Shown here: piece by piece, positions 1-9,253 of the stretch
How the letters are laid out: every line of letters begins with the position of its first letter
Numbering within the stretch: the first letter of the stretch is position 1
Origin: Mesobacillus jeotgali
GTDB taxonomy: Bacteria; Bacillota; Bacilli; Bacillales; Cytobacillaceae
Reading direction: 5' to 3'
DNA length: 64,000 nt
Assembly: GCF_900166585.1 (NCBI RefSeq)
Contig: NZ_FVZC01000008.1
Coordinates: 682,001-746,000 of the forward strand
The notes under the pieces: generated by a model
Database searches by the model: none
Told to the model about the DNA's origin: nothing
What the model saw: only the letters and a program-made list of their open reading frames with translations
Translations under genes and position numbers: made by a program

Positions 1-725
1 GGTAACAGGTAAGGGGAACATGTGCCCGAAAAGCGGAGGAAGCAAAGAGTTCGGTAACAAGTAAAGGAAACATGTGCCCGAAAAACGGAGGAAGCAAAGA
101 GTTCGGTAACAAGTAAAGGGAACATGTGCCCGAAAAGTGGTGGAATCGAAGAGTTCGGTAATAAGTAAGGGGAATATGTGCCCCAAAACCAGAGGAAGCG
201 AAGAGTTCGGTAACAAGTAAGGGGAACATGTGCCCGAAAAGCGGAGGAAGCAAAGAGTTCGGTAACAAGTAAAGGGAACATGTGCCCGAAAAACGGAGGA
301 ATCGAAGAGTTCGGTAACAAGTAAGGGGAACATGTGCCCCAAAACCAGAGGAATCGAAGAGTTCGGTAACAAGTAAGGGGTACATATGCCCGAAAAGCGG
401 TGGAAGCAAAGAATTCGGTAACAAGTAAGGGGAACATGTGCCCCAAAACCAGAGGAATCGAAAAGTTCGGTAACAAGTAAGGGGAACATGTGCCCGAAAA
501 GCGGAGGAAGCAAAGAATTCGGTAACAAGTAAGGGGAACATGTGCCCGAAAACCAGAGGAATCGAAAAGTTCGGTAACAAGTAAGGGGAACATGTGCCCC
601 ATAACCAGAGGAATCGAAGAGTTCGGTAACAAGTAAAGAGAAGATGTGCCCGAAAAGCGGAGGAAGCGAAGAGGCCGGTAACAAGTAAGAGGAAAATGCT
701 CTCGAATAGCGGAGGCGCAGTAACA
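1..725. repeat. 52-bp intergenic tandem array, about 14 units (array A)
   Basis: Units begin with GGTAAC at 1, 53, 105, 157, 209 and then every 52 bp to 677, with no phase slip. Each unit has a GGTAAC box, an imperfect palindrome around ACATGT flanked by G and C runs, a CCCGAAAA box and a variable AGAGGAA segment. The window opens exactly at a unit, so the array may continue upstream. The last unit (677-725) is diverged. No long reading frame is kept. It lies downstream of the spore-coat gene terminator. Confidence 0.95.
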
Positions 726-768
726 GAAAAACAAGAAAGTCAGCATTTTACCACTTACTAAAACCAAT

Positions 769-797
769 AAGAACCGGGCGATTTTACCCGGTTCTTT
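769..797 (-). terminator. Terminator hairpin of the spore-coat pair
   Basis: GAACCGGG at 771-778 pairs with CCCGGTTC at 787-794. It follows the stop of the minus-strand coat gene directly. The U-tract on the minus strand is short, so termination may be partial. Confidence 0.65.
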
Positions 798-811
798 CCT
801 AGCAGATACAA

Positions 812-1159
812 TTATTGAATCTGTTGCCCGCCATAAGGGAATTGGTTGGTATACCCCTGGAACTGCTGGTGTGATTGCTGCAGCTTTTGCGCTTCGGCTG
901 CTTCTACTGCATACCAGCCTTTTTTGAACATCAGGTTGTAAAGGCTCCGCTGTGCGTTTGCTGTCTCTGTGTAGATGGCAAGTACATCCTGGTACAGTTC
1001 GTCGTGGCTGACTTCATGAAGTGCCTGGGTGTACGCATCGGTCATATATTTTTCGGTCGTTAGAATATCATTGATGAAATCTCGTTCGTTCATTTGCGGT
1101 GTTTTTTGGACCTGTGTTTCTGGGTTTTGGATTTTTTGCTGATTCTGGTTCTGATTCAT
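812..1159 (-). CDS. Spore coat protein, CotF family
   Basis: This 115-residue protein looks like a small structural component of the spore coat. The first 20 residues are almost all Asn and Gln. An amphipathic helical core follows, beginning near NERDFINDILTTEKY, a pattern typical of the CotF/YraF-type ferritin-like coat fold. The tail is again rich in Gln, Gly and Tyr, as in many coat proteins. It starts 26 bp after a second small coat gene on the same strand, with AAGGAGG-like bases before the ATG, so the two probably share one sporulation transcript. The family call rests on composition and the helical motif; the specific paralogue is not resolved. Confidence 0.8.
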   Translation of the reverse strand: MNQNQNQQKIQNPETQVQKTPQMNERDFINDILTTEKYMTDAYTQALHEVSHDELYQDVLAIYTETANAQRSLYNLMFKKGWYAVEAAEAQKLQQSHQQFQGYTNQFPYGGQQIQ

Positions 1160-1185
1160 CCGCTTTTCCTCCTTTTTATGTTCGA

Positions 1186-1470
1186 TTATTGCATTCCCGG
1201 CGTTCCGGAATATGCCTGGTTTTCGGGGCTGTTCAAGTGTGAAAGCATTTTCTCATAATGTCTCTGATGCATTTGTCCGCATCTCTCAATTTCCATTTTA
1301 AGTTCCTGGTCATGGCATTGTTGTGCAAAGAAATGTGCCTTTTTCATTGCAAGTAAATTCCATGAAAGCATATCTGTTAAGTATAAAGAATCTTTAGTGG
1401 ATACAACTGATGGCGGCGTCTGCATGATCCCTTGCTGCTGGCCTTGAAAATTCATGTTTTGCTCCTGCAT
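1186..1470 (-). CDS. Small spore coat protein, CotF/YraG-like
   Basis: This 94-residue protein opens with a Gln- and Asn-rich stretch. A helical region with STKDSLYLTDMLSWNLLAMK and HFFAQQCHDQELKMEIERC follows, the layout of the N-terminal part of CotF-like coat proteins. The Cys and His residues could allow cross-linking or metal contact, but that is inference. It is the upstream gene of a two-gene unit with the 115-residue coat protein. An AGGAGG-type site precedes the start. Expression in the mother cell during sporulation is expected from the family; no sigma-E or sigma-K promoter was assigned. Confidence 0.75.
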   Translation of the reverse strand: MQEQNMNFQGQQQGIMQTPPSVVSTKDSLYLTDMLSWNLLAMKKAHFFAQQCHDQELKMEIERCGQMHQRHYEKMLSHLNSPENQAYSGTPGMQ

Positions 1471-1688
1471 ATTAATACCTCCTGTTTATATGATCATTCC
1501 TACGGATACTATCTTTCCCGGGGGGAATTAAAGTATGCAAGACAGGATTCGTCAAAAAAGAACATTTTCGTACAAAAGTAATATTCAAAGCTGTAAAAAA
1601 GTGATAAAATGATTTTGCAAAATATATATAGATGAAGCAATTTTTTTAAAGAGATTTGTATACGTTTTCATTAAGGGGAGGAAAAGCT

Positions 1689-2606
1689 ATGGAACAATTA
1701 ATGAGGAACTTCTTTCTTTTTCTATCGAAAAATAAATTCTTTACCAAAATGGCAAAGCGATACGGCCTTCGATTAGGAGCGAAACGCTTTGTTTCAGGCG
1801 AAACGGTCGAACAGGCAGTGGAAGTCATCAAGGAACTTAATCATAAGAACCTTGCAGCAACTGTCGACTATCTTGGCGAATTCGTGGACAATGAAAGAGA
1901 AGCAAACGAAAGAGCTGAAAGTTCAATTGCGATGATAAAAGCGATTGGCCGTGAAAAATTGGATGCGCAGTTAAGTGTCAAGATGACATCGCTCGGTTTT
2001 GACATTTCTGAAAAAGTCGTCATGAACAATATGCGCAGAATCATGGATACAGCCAAAGAAAATAATGTGTTTGTGACCATCGATATGGAGGATTACGAAC
2101 GCTGCCAGAAGACGCTGGATATTTTCAAGCAGCTTAAGTCTGAATACGATAATATCGGCACGGTCATTCAGGCCTACTTGTACAGGACAGAAAAAGATAT
2201 CGAGGATCTGAATCAATATTCTCCTAATCTCCGTCTAGTAAAGGGAGCTTATAAAGAGTCACCGGAAGTAGCTTTCCCTGAGAAAAAGGATGTCGATGAA
2301 AACTTCAAGAAAATCATCAAGATGCATCTGATGAATGGGAATTATACTGCAGTTGCCTCACACGATGACAATATCATCAACTTCACAAAGGAATTTGCAA
2401 AAGCAAATAATATCCCGAAAAGCCAGTTCGAGTTCCAGATGCTATTTGGAATCATGCCGGAAAGGCAGCTCCAGCTTGCGGAGGAAGGCTATACAATGCG
2501 TGTTTATGTGCCTTTCGGAACAGACTGGTACGGCTATTTCATGCGCCGCCTTGCAGAACGCCCTGCAAACGTAGCATTTGTTTTAAAAGGAATGCTGAAA
2601 AAATAA
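1689..2606 (+). CDS. fadM: Proline dehydrogenase (FadM/YusM type)
   Basis: This FAD enzyme oxidises L-proline to 1-pyrroline-5-carboxylate. The 305-residue product is the usual length of the monofunctional Bacillus form (about 302). Hallmarks are RLVKGAYKE near residue 184, the ASHDDNII strand, and FEFQMLFG followed by RVYVPFGTDWYGYFMRRLAERP near 247-290, which carry substrate and flavin contacts in the ProDH barrel. The ATG at 1689 is chosen because AAGGGGAGG lies just before it; an upstream in-frame ATG at 1656 would include that site. In B. subtilis this gene neighbours the fad operon, as here. No fused P5C dehydrogenase domain is present, so that step must be encoded elsewhere. Confidence 0.92.
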   Translation: MEQLMRNFFLFLSKNKFFTKMAKRYGLRLGAKRFVSGETVEQAVEVIKELNHKNLAATVDYLGEFVDNEREANERAESSIAMIKAIGREKLDAQLSVKMTSLGFDISEKVVMNNMRRIMDTAKENNVFVTIDMEDYERCQKTLDIFKQLKSEYDNIGTVIQAYLYRTEKDIEDLNQYSPNLRLVKGAYKESPEVAFPEKKDVDENFKKIIKMHLMNGNYTAVASHDDNIINFTKEFAKANNIPKSQFEFQMLFGIMPERQLQLAEEGYTMRVYVPFGTDWYGYFMRRLAERPANVAFVLKGMLKK

Positions 2607-2611
2607 ACTTA

Positions 2612-2638
2612 AGGCTGACGAATGTCAGCCTGTTTTTT
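2612..2638 (+). terminator. Rho-independent terminator after fadM
   Basis: AGGCTGAC and GTCAGCCT form an 8-bp stem followed by a run of six T, 6 bp after the fadM stop. Confidence 0.9.
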
Positions 2639-2646
2639 ATTCTAAT

Positions 2647-2760
2647 CCAGCATCCAGCGCCAAGCCCCTCGAGAGGCTTCTGCCCTGCCAATGAGTTCAT
2701 ACAACGACTTCACTCAGGACTCCTGCGCTTGTCGGGGCTGAACGAGGCGCTTCCGCTTTT
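2647..2760 (+). repeat. Interspersed GC-rich repeat, copy 1
   Basis: This stretch shares long blocks with 45798-46153 and, inverted, with 56812-56930: AGCGCCAAGCCCCTCGAGA, CTGCCAATGA, ACGACTTCACT, GCGCTTGTCGGGGCTGA and GGCGCTT.CGCTTTT. Its GC content is well above the surrounding intergenic DNA. It lies between convergent fadM and yuzL. This copy is the most diverged: its internal GAAGTC palindrome arm is damaged. Confidence 0.85.
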
Positions 2761-2764
2761 TGTT

Positions 2765-2896
2765 TTATTTTTTGTACTGACTGTTCTGGCTGTTTTGCTT
2801 TCTTTCCCCGCCCTGTCCCATTGAAGGGCCGGCATTTCCTTTCACACTTGCAGCGCTGACACCAGCTTTTGAAGGATCCTTTTTTAATCTTGCCAT
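2765..2896 (-). CDS. yuzL: YuzL-like 43-residue protein
   Basis: A short frame encodes 43 residues starting MARLKKDPSKAGVSAAS and ending in KQNSQNSQYKK. GGAGG lies 9 bp before the ATG. It is strongly basic, rich in Gly, Ser and Gln, and lacks membrane or catalytic motifs. The sequence pattern and position between fadM and fadN match yuzL of B. subtilis, a small protein of unknown function that resembles minor small acid-soluble spore proteins in composition. Sporulation expression is inference. Conservation of both sequence type and location makes it a real gene rather than chance. Confidence 0.8.
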   Translation of the reverse strand: MARLKKDPSKAGVSAASVKGNAGPSMGQGGERKQNSQNSQYKK

Positions 2897-3143
2897 GATA
2901 TGACCTCCATCTTATTTAATTATTGAAAAGTGAAAGCTCTAACGTCTGATGCTTCTGCTTTCCATTGAACAGCGGTTAGCCACCGCTTTTTTAGGGTGCC
3001 CAAGTCGAAAAAAATAAGCAGAACGGGTAAAGATTCAAAAAATTTTATTTTTTCCGCAGCTTATTATTGCGCAAATTTTTTAAATATTTTATAGTAGTAA
3101 TTAACAGAGCTCATTTATATGCATATTTTTTTTGATGCAAAAA

Positions 3144-3161
3144 TGAATGAGTATTCATTCA
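3144..3161. promoter_or_regulatory. FadR operator
   Basis: TGAATGAGTATTCATTCA is a near-perfect 18-bp palindrome and fits the established Bacillus FadR consensus TGAATGANTANTCATTCA at every fixed position. It lies 28 bp upstream of the fadN start. FadR, a TetR-type repressor, should bind here and be released by long-chain acyl-CoA, inducing fadNAE. Confidence 0.93.
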
Positions 3162-3189
3162 AAAAGAGTCAAAGGGGGAGACAAATTTG

Positions 3190-5571
3190 ATGCGACAAAT
3201 TCAAAAGGCAGCGGTGCTTGGTTCAGGTGTCATGGGATCAGGAATTGCCGCACATCTGGCAAACATCGGAATCCCGACATTGCTGCTGGATATTGTACCT
3301 CGGGAATTAACGGAACAGGAAAAGGCAAAAGGCCTGACACTCGATGATAAGCAGGTGCGCAACCGGATCAGTGCAGGGTCACTCCAAAAATTACTGAAGC
3401 AGAAACCAGCACCTTTGGCCTCCAAGAAGAATCTTGCTTTGATTGAAGCGGGAAATTTTGAAGATGATATGCAAAAGCTCAAGGATGTTGACTGGGTTAT
3501 AGAAGTCGTAGTTGAGAACCTTGACATCAAAAAGAAAGTTTTCACTGATGTAGATAAATACCGCAAGCAGGGAAGCATCATCAGTTCCAATACGTCCGGA
3601 ATTTCAGTAGAGGCAATGGCTGAAGGACGTTCCGATGATTTCCGTAAACACTTCCTGGGAACACATTTCTTCAATCCGCCTCGCTATCTGAAGCTGCTTG
3701 AAGTAATCCCTACGAAAGATACAGATCCGGGTGTCCTTGCATTCGTAAAGCAGTTCGGCGAAGACCGGCTTGGAAAGGGTGTCGTTGAAGCGAAGGATAC
3801 ACCGAACTTCATTGCTAACAGGATCGGAACTTATGGATTGCTGGTAACCGTAAGGGAAATGGTGAAAGGCGGCTACAGTGTTGGTGAGGTTGATTCAGTT
3901 ACCGGCCCGATGATTGGACGCCCTAAGAGTGCAACCTTCCGTACCTTAGATGTTGTCGGACTTGATACTTTCGCGCATGTTGCGAAAAATGTCTATGACC
4001 AGGTTGAAGGAGAAGAAAAGGAAGTTTTCGAAGTACCTCAATTTATGAAGAAAATGCTTGAGAATGGCTGGCTTGGCAGCAAGTCAGGTCAGGGCTTCTT
4101 CCTGAAGCAGGGCAAGGAAATCCTTGAACTTGACCCTGCAACACTTGAATACGGTCCACGCAAGAAATTAAAGACAGCGTCAACTGAAATGGCCAAACAG
4201 GAAAAAGGCCTGGCCAATAAAATGAAAGCGCTTGTTTATTCAAAGGACCGGGCTGGCGAGCTGTTATGGAATATTTTCAGTCCAGTACTTATTTACTCAG
4301 CTGACCTTATGGGCACGATTGCTGACGACATCGTTGCGGTTGACCGTGCAATGAAATGGGGCTTCGGCTGGGAAATGGGTCCATTTGAAGCATGGGATGC
4401 ACTTGGTGTTGAAAAAGCGATTAGCAAAATGGAAGCAGAAGGCAAGACTGTCCCTGCATGGGTAAAAGAAATGGTCGAAAAAGGCTTCACTTCATTCTAC
4501 AAAGAAGAGGAGGGCAAGCTGAGCTATTACCATAATGGGGAATACGTTTCGATAGAGGAAAATCCAAAGGCGATCAACCTGAAGCTTTTGAAAAAGCAAA
4601 AGGGTGTCATTAAAAAGAATGGCGGCGCCAGCCTGATCGACCTTGGAGACGGCATTGCGCTTCTGGAATTCCATTCTCACAGCAACTCAATCGGACCTGA
4701 TATCCTGCAGATGATCAATTTCGCGATTGACGAAGTCGAAAAGAACTTCAAGGGTCTGGTTATCGGAAACCAGGGCAAGAACTTCTCAGTTGGTGCGAAT
4801 CTGGCCATGATTCTTATGGAGGCACAAGACGATAACATTTGGGATCTTGATATGGTCGTTCGCCAATTCCAGCAGACGACTATGAGAATTAAATACAGCT
4901 CCAAACCAATAGTGGCTGCTCCTTTTGGAATGACACTTGGCGGCGGGGCCGAAATGTGCTTGCCGGCAGCCCAAATCCAGGCTTCGATGGAAACGTACAT
5001 GGGACTTGTTGAAGCGGGCGTAGGTCTCATCCCTGGCGGAGGCGGAAACAAGGAGCTATACATCAAGCATCTTGAAGGCCTGCCAAAAGGCATCGATTTT
5101 GATCTGCAAAAGGTTGCGAACAAAGTATTCGAAACAATCGCGATGGCGAAAGTGTCTACTTCAGGCGAAGAAGCCAGAGAAAATAACTTCCTGAATGAAG
5201 CAGATGGCATCAGTGTCAACAGCGATCATTTGCTATATGACGCAAAACAGGCTGCCTTGAATTTATATGAAAGCGGTTATAAGGCACCTGTGAGAAAGAA
5301 AGTCCCTGTAACTGGCGAACCGGGATATGCAACCTTGCTTCTAGGTGCTCAAACCATGCATCTGTCAGGTTACATTTCTGAGCATGACCTGAAAATCGCC
5401 AAGAAACTTGCTTATGTTATCTCCGGCGGCAAAGTGCCATACGGAACAGAAGTAGATGAGCAATATTTGCTTGACCTTGAAAGAGAAGCGTTCCTTAGCC
5501 TGGTGGCTGAACCGAAATCACAGCAGCGTATGCAGCATATGCTCGTAAGAGGCAAGCCATTGCGCAACTAA
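3190..5571 (+). CDS. fadN: 3-hydroxyacyl-CoA dehydrogenase / enoyl-CoA hydratase
   Basis: FadN is a two-domain beta-oxidation enzyme that hydrates enoyl-CoA and oxidises 3-hydroxyacyl-CoA with NAD. In order: a Rossmann motif GSGVMGSG near residues 11-18, the hydroxyacyl-CoA dehydrogenase catalytic and C-terminal domains to about 430, then a crotonase-like hydratase domain with GGGAEMC near 584. The 793 residues match B. subtilis FadN (about 789). The dehydrogenase-first order is the reverse of E. coli FadB. ATG 3190 is preferred over TTG 3187 for its spacing to GGGGGAG. It is first in the fadN-fadA-fadE operon, directly behind the FadR operator. Confidence 0.95.
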   Translation: MRQIQKAAVLGSGVMGSGIAAHLANIGIPTLLLDIVPRELTEQEKAKGLTLDDKQVRNRISAGSLQKLLKQKPAPLASKKNLALIEAGNFEDDMQKLKDVDWVIEVVVENLDIKKKVFTDVDKYRKQGSIISSNTSGISVEAMAEGRSDDFRKHFLGTHFFNPPRYLKLLEVIPTKDTDPGVLAFVKQFGEDRLGKGVVEAKDTPNFIANRIGTYGLLVTVREMVKGGYSVGEVDSVTGPMIGRPKSATFRTLDVVGLDTFAHVAKNVYDQVEGEEKEVFEVPQFMKKMLENGWLGSKSGQGFFLKQGKEILELDPATLEYGPRKKLKTASTEMAKQEKGLANKMKALVYSKDRAGELLWNIFSPVLIYSADLMGTIADDIVAVDRAMKWGFGWEMGPFEAWDALGVEKAISKMEAEGKTVPAWVKEMVEKGFTSFYKEEEGKLSYYHNGEYVSIEENPKAINLKLLKKQKGVIKKNGGASLIDLGDGIALLEFHSHSNSIGPDILQMINFAIDEVEKNFKGLVIGNQGKNFSVGANLAMILMEAQDDNIWDLDMVVRQFQQTTMRIKYSSKPIVAAPFGMTLGGGAEMCLPAAQIQASMETYMGLVEAGVGLIPGGGGNKELYIKHLEGLPKGIDFDLQKVANKVFETIAMAKVSTSGEEARENNFLNEADGISVNSDHLLYDAKQAALNLYESGYKAPVRKKVPVTGEPGYATLLLGAQTMHLSGYISEHDLKIAKKLAYVISGGKVPYGTEVDEQYLLDLEREAFLSLVAEPKSQQRMQHMLVRGKPLRN

Positions 5572-5628
5572 TAGATTGATAGTTTCAGTGAAATACATTT
5601 TAACATCCGAGGAAAGAGAGGGAATGAG

Positions 5629-6804
5629 ATGAGAGAAGCGGTAATCGTAGCCGGAGCCCGGACACCGGTCGGAAAAGCAAAAAAAGGAACTCTTGCTAAC
5701 GTTCGGCCCGATGATCTTGGAGCTCTTGTAGTAAGAGAAACCCTTAAAAGAGCAGGGAATTATGAAGGGAATATTGATGATTTAATCATCGGCTGTGCAA
5801 TGCCGGAAGCAGAGCAGGGCTTGAATATGGCGCGTAATATTGGTGCACTTGCTGGATTGTCACACGAAGTACCTGCAATTACCATCAACCGTTATTGTTC
5901 ATCTGGCCTTCAGGCTATTGCCAATGCATCCGAAAGAATCATGCTTGGCCACGCGGATACCATCATCGCAGGAGGAGCAGAGTCAATGAGCCTGGTACCG
6001 ATGATGGGTCATGTGGTCCGCCCTAACTCGAAGCTGGCAGAGACAGCTCCGCAATATTATATGGGAATGGGCCATACAGCAGAGGAAGTTGCCAAAAAGT
6101 ACGGCATCTCCCGCGAAGAGCAGGATGCATTTGCAGTCAGAAGTCATCAGCGCGCCGCAAAGGCTATTCAGGAGGGCAAATTCGATGAAGAAATCGTGCC
6201 TGTCGATGTAACTCTCCGTTCAGTAGGGAAAGACAACAAGCTTGTCGAAAAGACCATTCAATTCAAACAGGATGAAGGCGTGCGGCCTGATACGAATATT
6301 GAAACTCTTGCGAAACTTCGCCCGGCTTTCAATATTAAAGGCACAGTTACTGCCGGAAACTCTTCTCAAACAAGTGACGGTGCAGCTGCTGTCATGGTCA
6401 TGGACCGCGAAAAAGCAGAATCTCTTGGATTAAAGCCGCTTGCCAAGTTCAGGTCATTCGCACTTGGCGGCGTACCGCCGGAAATTATGGGAATCGGTCC
6501 TGTAGTAGCCATTCCTAAAGCTTTGAAACTTGCAGGCCTTCAGGTTTCTGATATTGGTGTATTCGAACTGAATGAAGCATTCGCTTCACAATCAATCCAG
6601 GTAATCCATGAGCTCGCCCTCGACGAAGATAAAGTCAATGTAAACGGCGGAGCAATTGCTTTAGGCCACCCGCTGGGAACGACTGGTGCGAAGCTTACTT
6701 TGACAGTCATCCACGAAATGAAACGAAGAAACGAGCAATTTGGCGTAGTCACAATGTGTATCGGCGGCGGCATGGGTGCTGCCGGAGTGTTTGAATTATT
6801 ATAA
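5629..6804 (+). CDS. fadA: Acetyl-CoA C-acyltransferase (thiolase)
   Basis: FadA cleaves 3-ketoacyl-CoA with CoA in the last step of each beta-oxidation turn. The 391-residue protein has all thiolase landmarks: nucleophile Cys90 in NRYCSSG, His347 in GHPLGTTG and the general-base Cys377 in [10 protein letters not shown] at the C terminus. It lies 57 bp after fadN with its own GAGAGGGAA site, and is followed 58 bp later by fadE. Control by the upstream FadR site through the shared transcript is expected. A biosynthetic acetyl-CoA acetyltransferase has the same fold, but operon context favours the degradative role. Confidence 0.95.
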   Translation: MREAVIVAGARTPVGKAKKGTLANVRPDDLGALVVRETLKRAGNYEGNIDDLIIGCAMPEAEQGLNMARNIGALAGLSHEVPAITINRYCSSGLQAIANASERIMLGHADTIIAGGAESMSLVPMMGHVVRPNSKLAETAPQYYMGMGHTAEEVAKKYGISREEQDAFAVRSHQRAAKAIQEGKFDEEIVPVDVTLRSVGKDNKLVEKTIQFKQDEGVRPDTNIETLAKLRPAFNIKGTVTAGNSSQTSDGAAAVMVMDREKAESLGLKPLAKFRSFALGGVPPEIMGIGPVVAIPKALKLAGLQVSDIGVFELNEAFASQSIQVIHELALDEDKVNVNGGAIALGHPLGTTGAKLTLTVIHEMKRRNEQFGVVTMCIGGGMGAAGVFELL

Positions 6805-6862
6805 ACCAAATAACTGGAGGGGATCTGCTTCCCCTCCCAAAAATAGATAGGAGGAAAAATCA

Positions 6863-8647
6863 ATGAGTAACCAAACAGAAAAGCTTGTAAAAGGCGGAAG
6901 CTTCTTAATCGAAGATGTGTCATATGACCATGTTTTCACTCCAGAGGATTACACTGATGAGCATAAAATGATCGCAAAAACGACTGAGGATTTCGTAACA
7001 AATGAAGTATTGCCTCAGGTTGAATACATCGAACAGCATGAATTTGACCGCACGGTTAAACTATTGAAAGAAGCGGGAGAACTTGGCCTTCTTGGAGCGG
7101 ATGTTCCTGAAGAATATGGCGGGCTGAGTCTGGATAAAATCAGTTCAGCTTTGATCGCTGAAAAAATGGCAGTAGCAGGCGGCTTCTCCATTTCACATGG
7201 CGCCCACGTGGGAATTGGTTCACTGCCGATCGTGCTTTTCGGAAATGAAGACCAAAAGCAAAAATATCTTCCTGCTTTAGCTACAGGTGAAAAGCTTGCT
7301 GCATACGCACTCACTGAGCCGGGGTCAGGTTCAGATGCTTTAGGTGCAAAAACCACAGCGAAGCTGAACGCTGAAGGAACTCACTACGTTCTTAATGGCG
7401 AAAAGCAATGGATCACAAATGCTGGCTTCGCAGATGTATTCGTCGTTTACGCTAAAATTGATGGTGAACAGTTCACAGCCTTCATCGTAGAAAGAGAATA
7501 CCCTGGTGTATCAGTGGGAGCCGAAGAAAAGAAAATGGGTATCAAGAGTTCATCTACACGTACCTTGATCCTTGAGGATGCTCAAGTTCCAGTAGAAAAC
7601 CTTTTGGGTGAAGCAGGAAAAGGCCATTTGATCGCCTTCAATATCCTGAACATCGGACGTTATAAGTTAGGTGTGGGTGCTACTGGCGGAGCCAAGCAAG
7701 CATTCGGACTGACTGTGAAGTATGCTAATCAGCGCCAGCAGTTCAAAACACCGATATCCCAGTTCAACCTTACTAAAGAGAAGCTGGCGACAATGGCATC
7801 TAAAATTTATGCAACTGAAAGTTCAGTTTATCGTACAGTAGGTTTATTTGAAGAAAGAATGAACCAGCTGACTGAGGAAGAAATCAACAACGGTAAAGCC
7901 GTTGCTGATTCAATTGCAGAGTACGCGATCGAATGCTCCATGAATAAAGTTTTCGCGACTGAAACACTTGATTACGTGGTCGATGAAGGCGTACAGATCC
8001 ACGGTGGTTACGGATTCATGCAAGAATACGAAATTGAAAGAGCATACCGTGATTCAAGGATTAACCGTATTTTCGAGGGCACGAATGAAATCAACCGCTT
8101 GTTGGTTCCAGGAACATTCCTCCGCAAAGCAATGAAGGGCGAACTGCCTTTACTGCAAAAAGCACAGCAGCTTCAGGAAGAGCTAATGATGCTAATGCCA
8201 GAGGAGCCAGGCGATGAGCCTCTTGCACAGGAAAAGTACCTCGTTAAAAACGCGAAGAAAATCGGCTTGCTGGCAGCTGGATTGGCTGCACAGAAGTTCG
8301 GAAAAGCTTTGGAAAAAGAGCAGGAGATCCTTGTTAACATTGCGGATATCATCTCAAATGCATATTCCATGGAATCTGCAGTGCTACGTACTGAAAAAGC
8401 AATCGCTAAGGATGGAGTGGAAAAGAGCAAGCAAAAGCTTCTATACACTCAAATCTTCTGCCAGGAAGCATTCAATGAAATCGAGCGTGACGCTAAGGAA
8501 ACACTTGTGGCAACAGAAGAAGGCGATGCTCTTCGTATGCTGACTTCCGCTTTGCGCAAGTTCACAAGACATACTCCGATCAATGTCATCGCGAAAAAGC
8601 GTCAAGCTGCTGAAAAGCTGATTGAAGCAGAACGTTTTGTCGTATAA
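6863..8647 (+). CDS. fadE: Acyl-CoA dehydrogenase, long form
   Basis: FadE is an FAD enzyme that introduces the 2,3 double bond into acyl-CoA to start each beta-oxidation round. The first 400 residues form the standard acyl-CoA dehydrogenase fold, with YALTEPGSGSDA near 152, QIHGGYGFMQEY and IFEGTNEINR near 405. A roughly 170-residue helical C-terminal extension makes it longer than typical 380-residue family members and matches B. subtilis FadE (594). GGAGG precedes the ATG. It is last in the fad operon and is followed by a strong terminator. Electrons probably pass to ETF, which is not in this window. Confidence 0.95.
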   Translation: MSNQTEKLVKGGSFLIEDVSYDHVFTPEDYTDEHKMIAKTTEDFVTNEVLPQVEYIEQHEFDRTVKLLKEAGELGLLGADVPEEYGGLSLDKISSALIAEKMAVAGGFSISHGAHVGIGSLPIVLFGNEDQKQKYLPALATGEKLAAYALTEPGSGSDALGAKTTAKLNAEGTHYVLNGEKQWITNAGFADVFVVYAKIDGEQFTAFIVEREYPGVSVGAEEKKMGIKSSSTRTLILEDAQVPVENLLGEAGKGHLIAFNILNIGRYKLGVGATGGAKQAFGLTVKYANQRQQFKTPISQFNLTKEKLATMASKIYATESSVYRTVGLFEERMNQLTEEEINNGKAVADSIAEYAIECSMNKVFATETLDYVVDEGVQIHGGYGFMQEYEIERAYRDSRINRIFEGTNEINRLLVPGTFLRKAMKGELPLLQKAQQLQEELMMLMPEEPGDEPLAQEKYLVKNAKKIGLLAAGLAAQKFGKALEKEQEILVNIADIISNAYSMESAVLRTEKAIAKDGVEKSKQKLLYTQIFCQEAFNEIERDAKETLVATEEGDALRMLTSALRKFTRHTPINVIAKKRQAAEKLIEAERFVV

Positions 8648-8660
8648 TAGTGTGACGTCA

Positions 8661-8694
8661 ACACTCCTCTCCGTATCGGGAGGGGTGTTTTTTT
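8661..8694 (+). terminator. Rho-independent terminator after fadE
   Basis: ACACTCCTCTCC pairs with GGGAGGGGTGT, followed by seven T. It closes the fad operon. Confidence 0.9.
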
Positions 8695-8843
8695 CAATAT
8701 AGGAAGGATTTTTGCAAACTTTGTTGAAATTAATAAAAGGATGTTAAATTCGGGCGCTGAATGATAGTAATTCACCTCCTTAATATGTTACTATCCGTTT
8801 AGAGGGATGAATAAATGGGATACTAGCAAAGGGTGGTGAGAAT

Positions 8844-9200
8844 ATGGAAAAGACGTTTTATTGGTACCCTAAATGTGGTACATGCAGGAATGCAAAGAAA
8901 TGGCTGGACCAGCATGAAGTGGCCTATAAAGAAGTACATATTGTTGAAAATCCGCCATCCCAACCACAGCTTGAAGAGATGCTTGAGAAAAGCGGACTTG
9001 AGATCAAGAAATTTTTCAATACCAGCGGCCAAAAGTATCGAGAGCTTGGGATGAAAGATAAAATCAAGACAGCATCCAATAGTGAGTTGCTGGAACTCCT
9101 GGCATCTGACGGTATGCTCATCAAACGTCCTCTGATGACTGATGGCGAAAAGGTAACCGTTGGCTTCAAAGAAGACGAGTATGAAAAGGCCTGGCTGTAA
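8844..9200 (+). CDS. yusI: ArsC/Spx-family thioredoxin-fold protein YusI
   Basis: This 118-residue protein belongs to the arsenate reductase/Spx/MgsR superfamily. It has a CGTC redox motif at Cys11-Cys14 (YPKCGTCRNAKKWL) and the family's C-terminal LLIKRP-type motif, seen here as GMLIKRPLMTDGEKV. It resembles B. subtilis YusI closely. Spx and MgsR are RNA polymerase-binding regulators, while true ArsC is a reductase; which applies to YusI is not established by sequence. It lies before gcvH in the conserved yus order, with GGTGGTGAG before the start. It probably has its own promoter in the gap after the fadE terminator. Confidence 0.88.
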   Translation: MEKTFYWYPKCGTCRNAKKWLDQHEVAYKEVHIVENPPSQPQLEEMLEKSGLEIKKFFNTSGQKYRELGMKDKIKTASNSELLELLASDGMLIKRPLMTDGEKVTVGFKEDEYEKAWL

Positions 9201-9253
9201 TTTTGGTCCCATCGATATTAATCGATAGAGATATACAATTGGAGGGATAGTCA

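Noticed and set aside
1..725. CRISPR array
   Set aside because: Repeat and 'spacer' parts both recur in every unit, the period is fixed at 52 bp, and no cas genes are present. The same holds for the other arrays.
8700..8843. Minus-strand gene using the AAGGAGGTGAATT-like string at about 8774-8786
   Set aside because: No proper start codon follows at suitable spacing, and any frame would run through the fadE terminator and into fadE.
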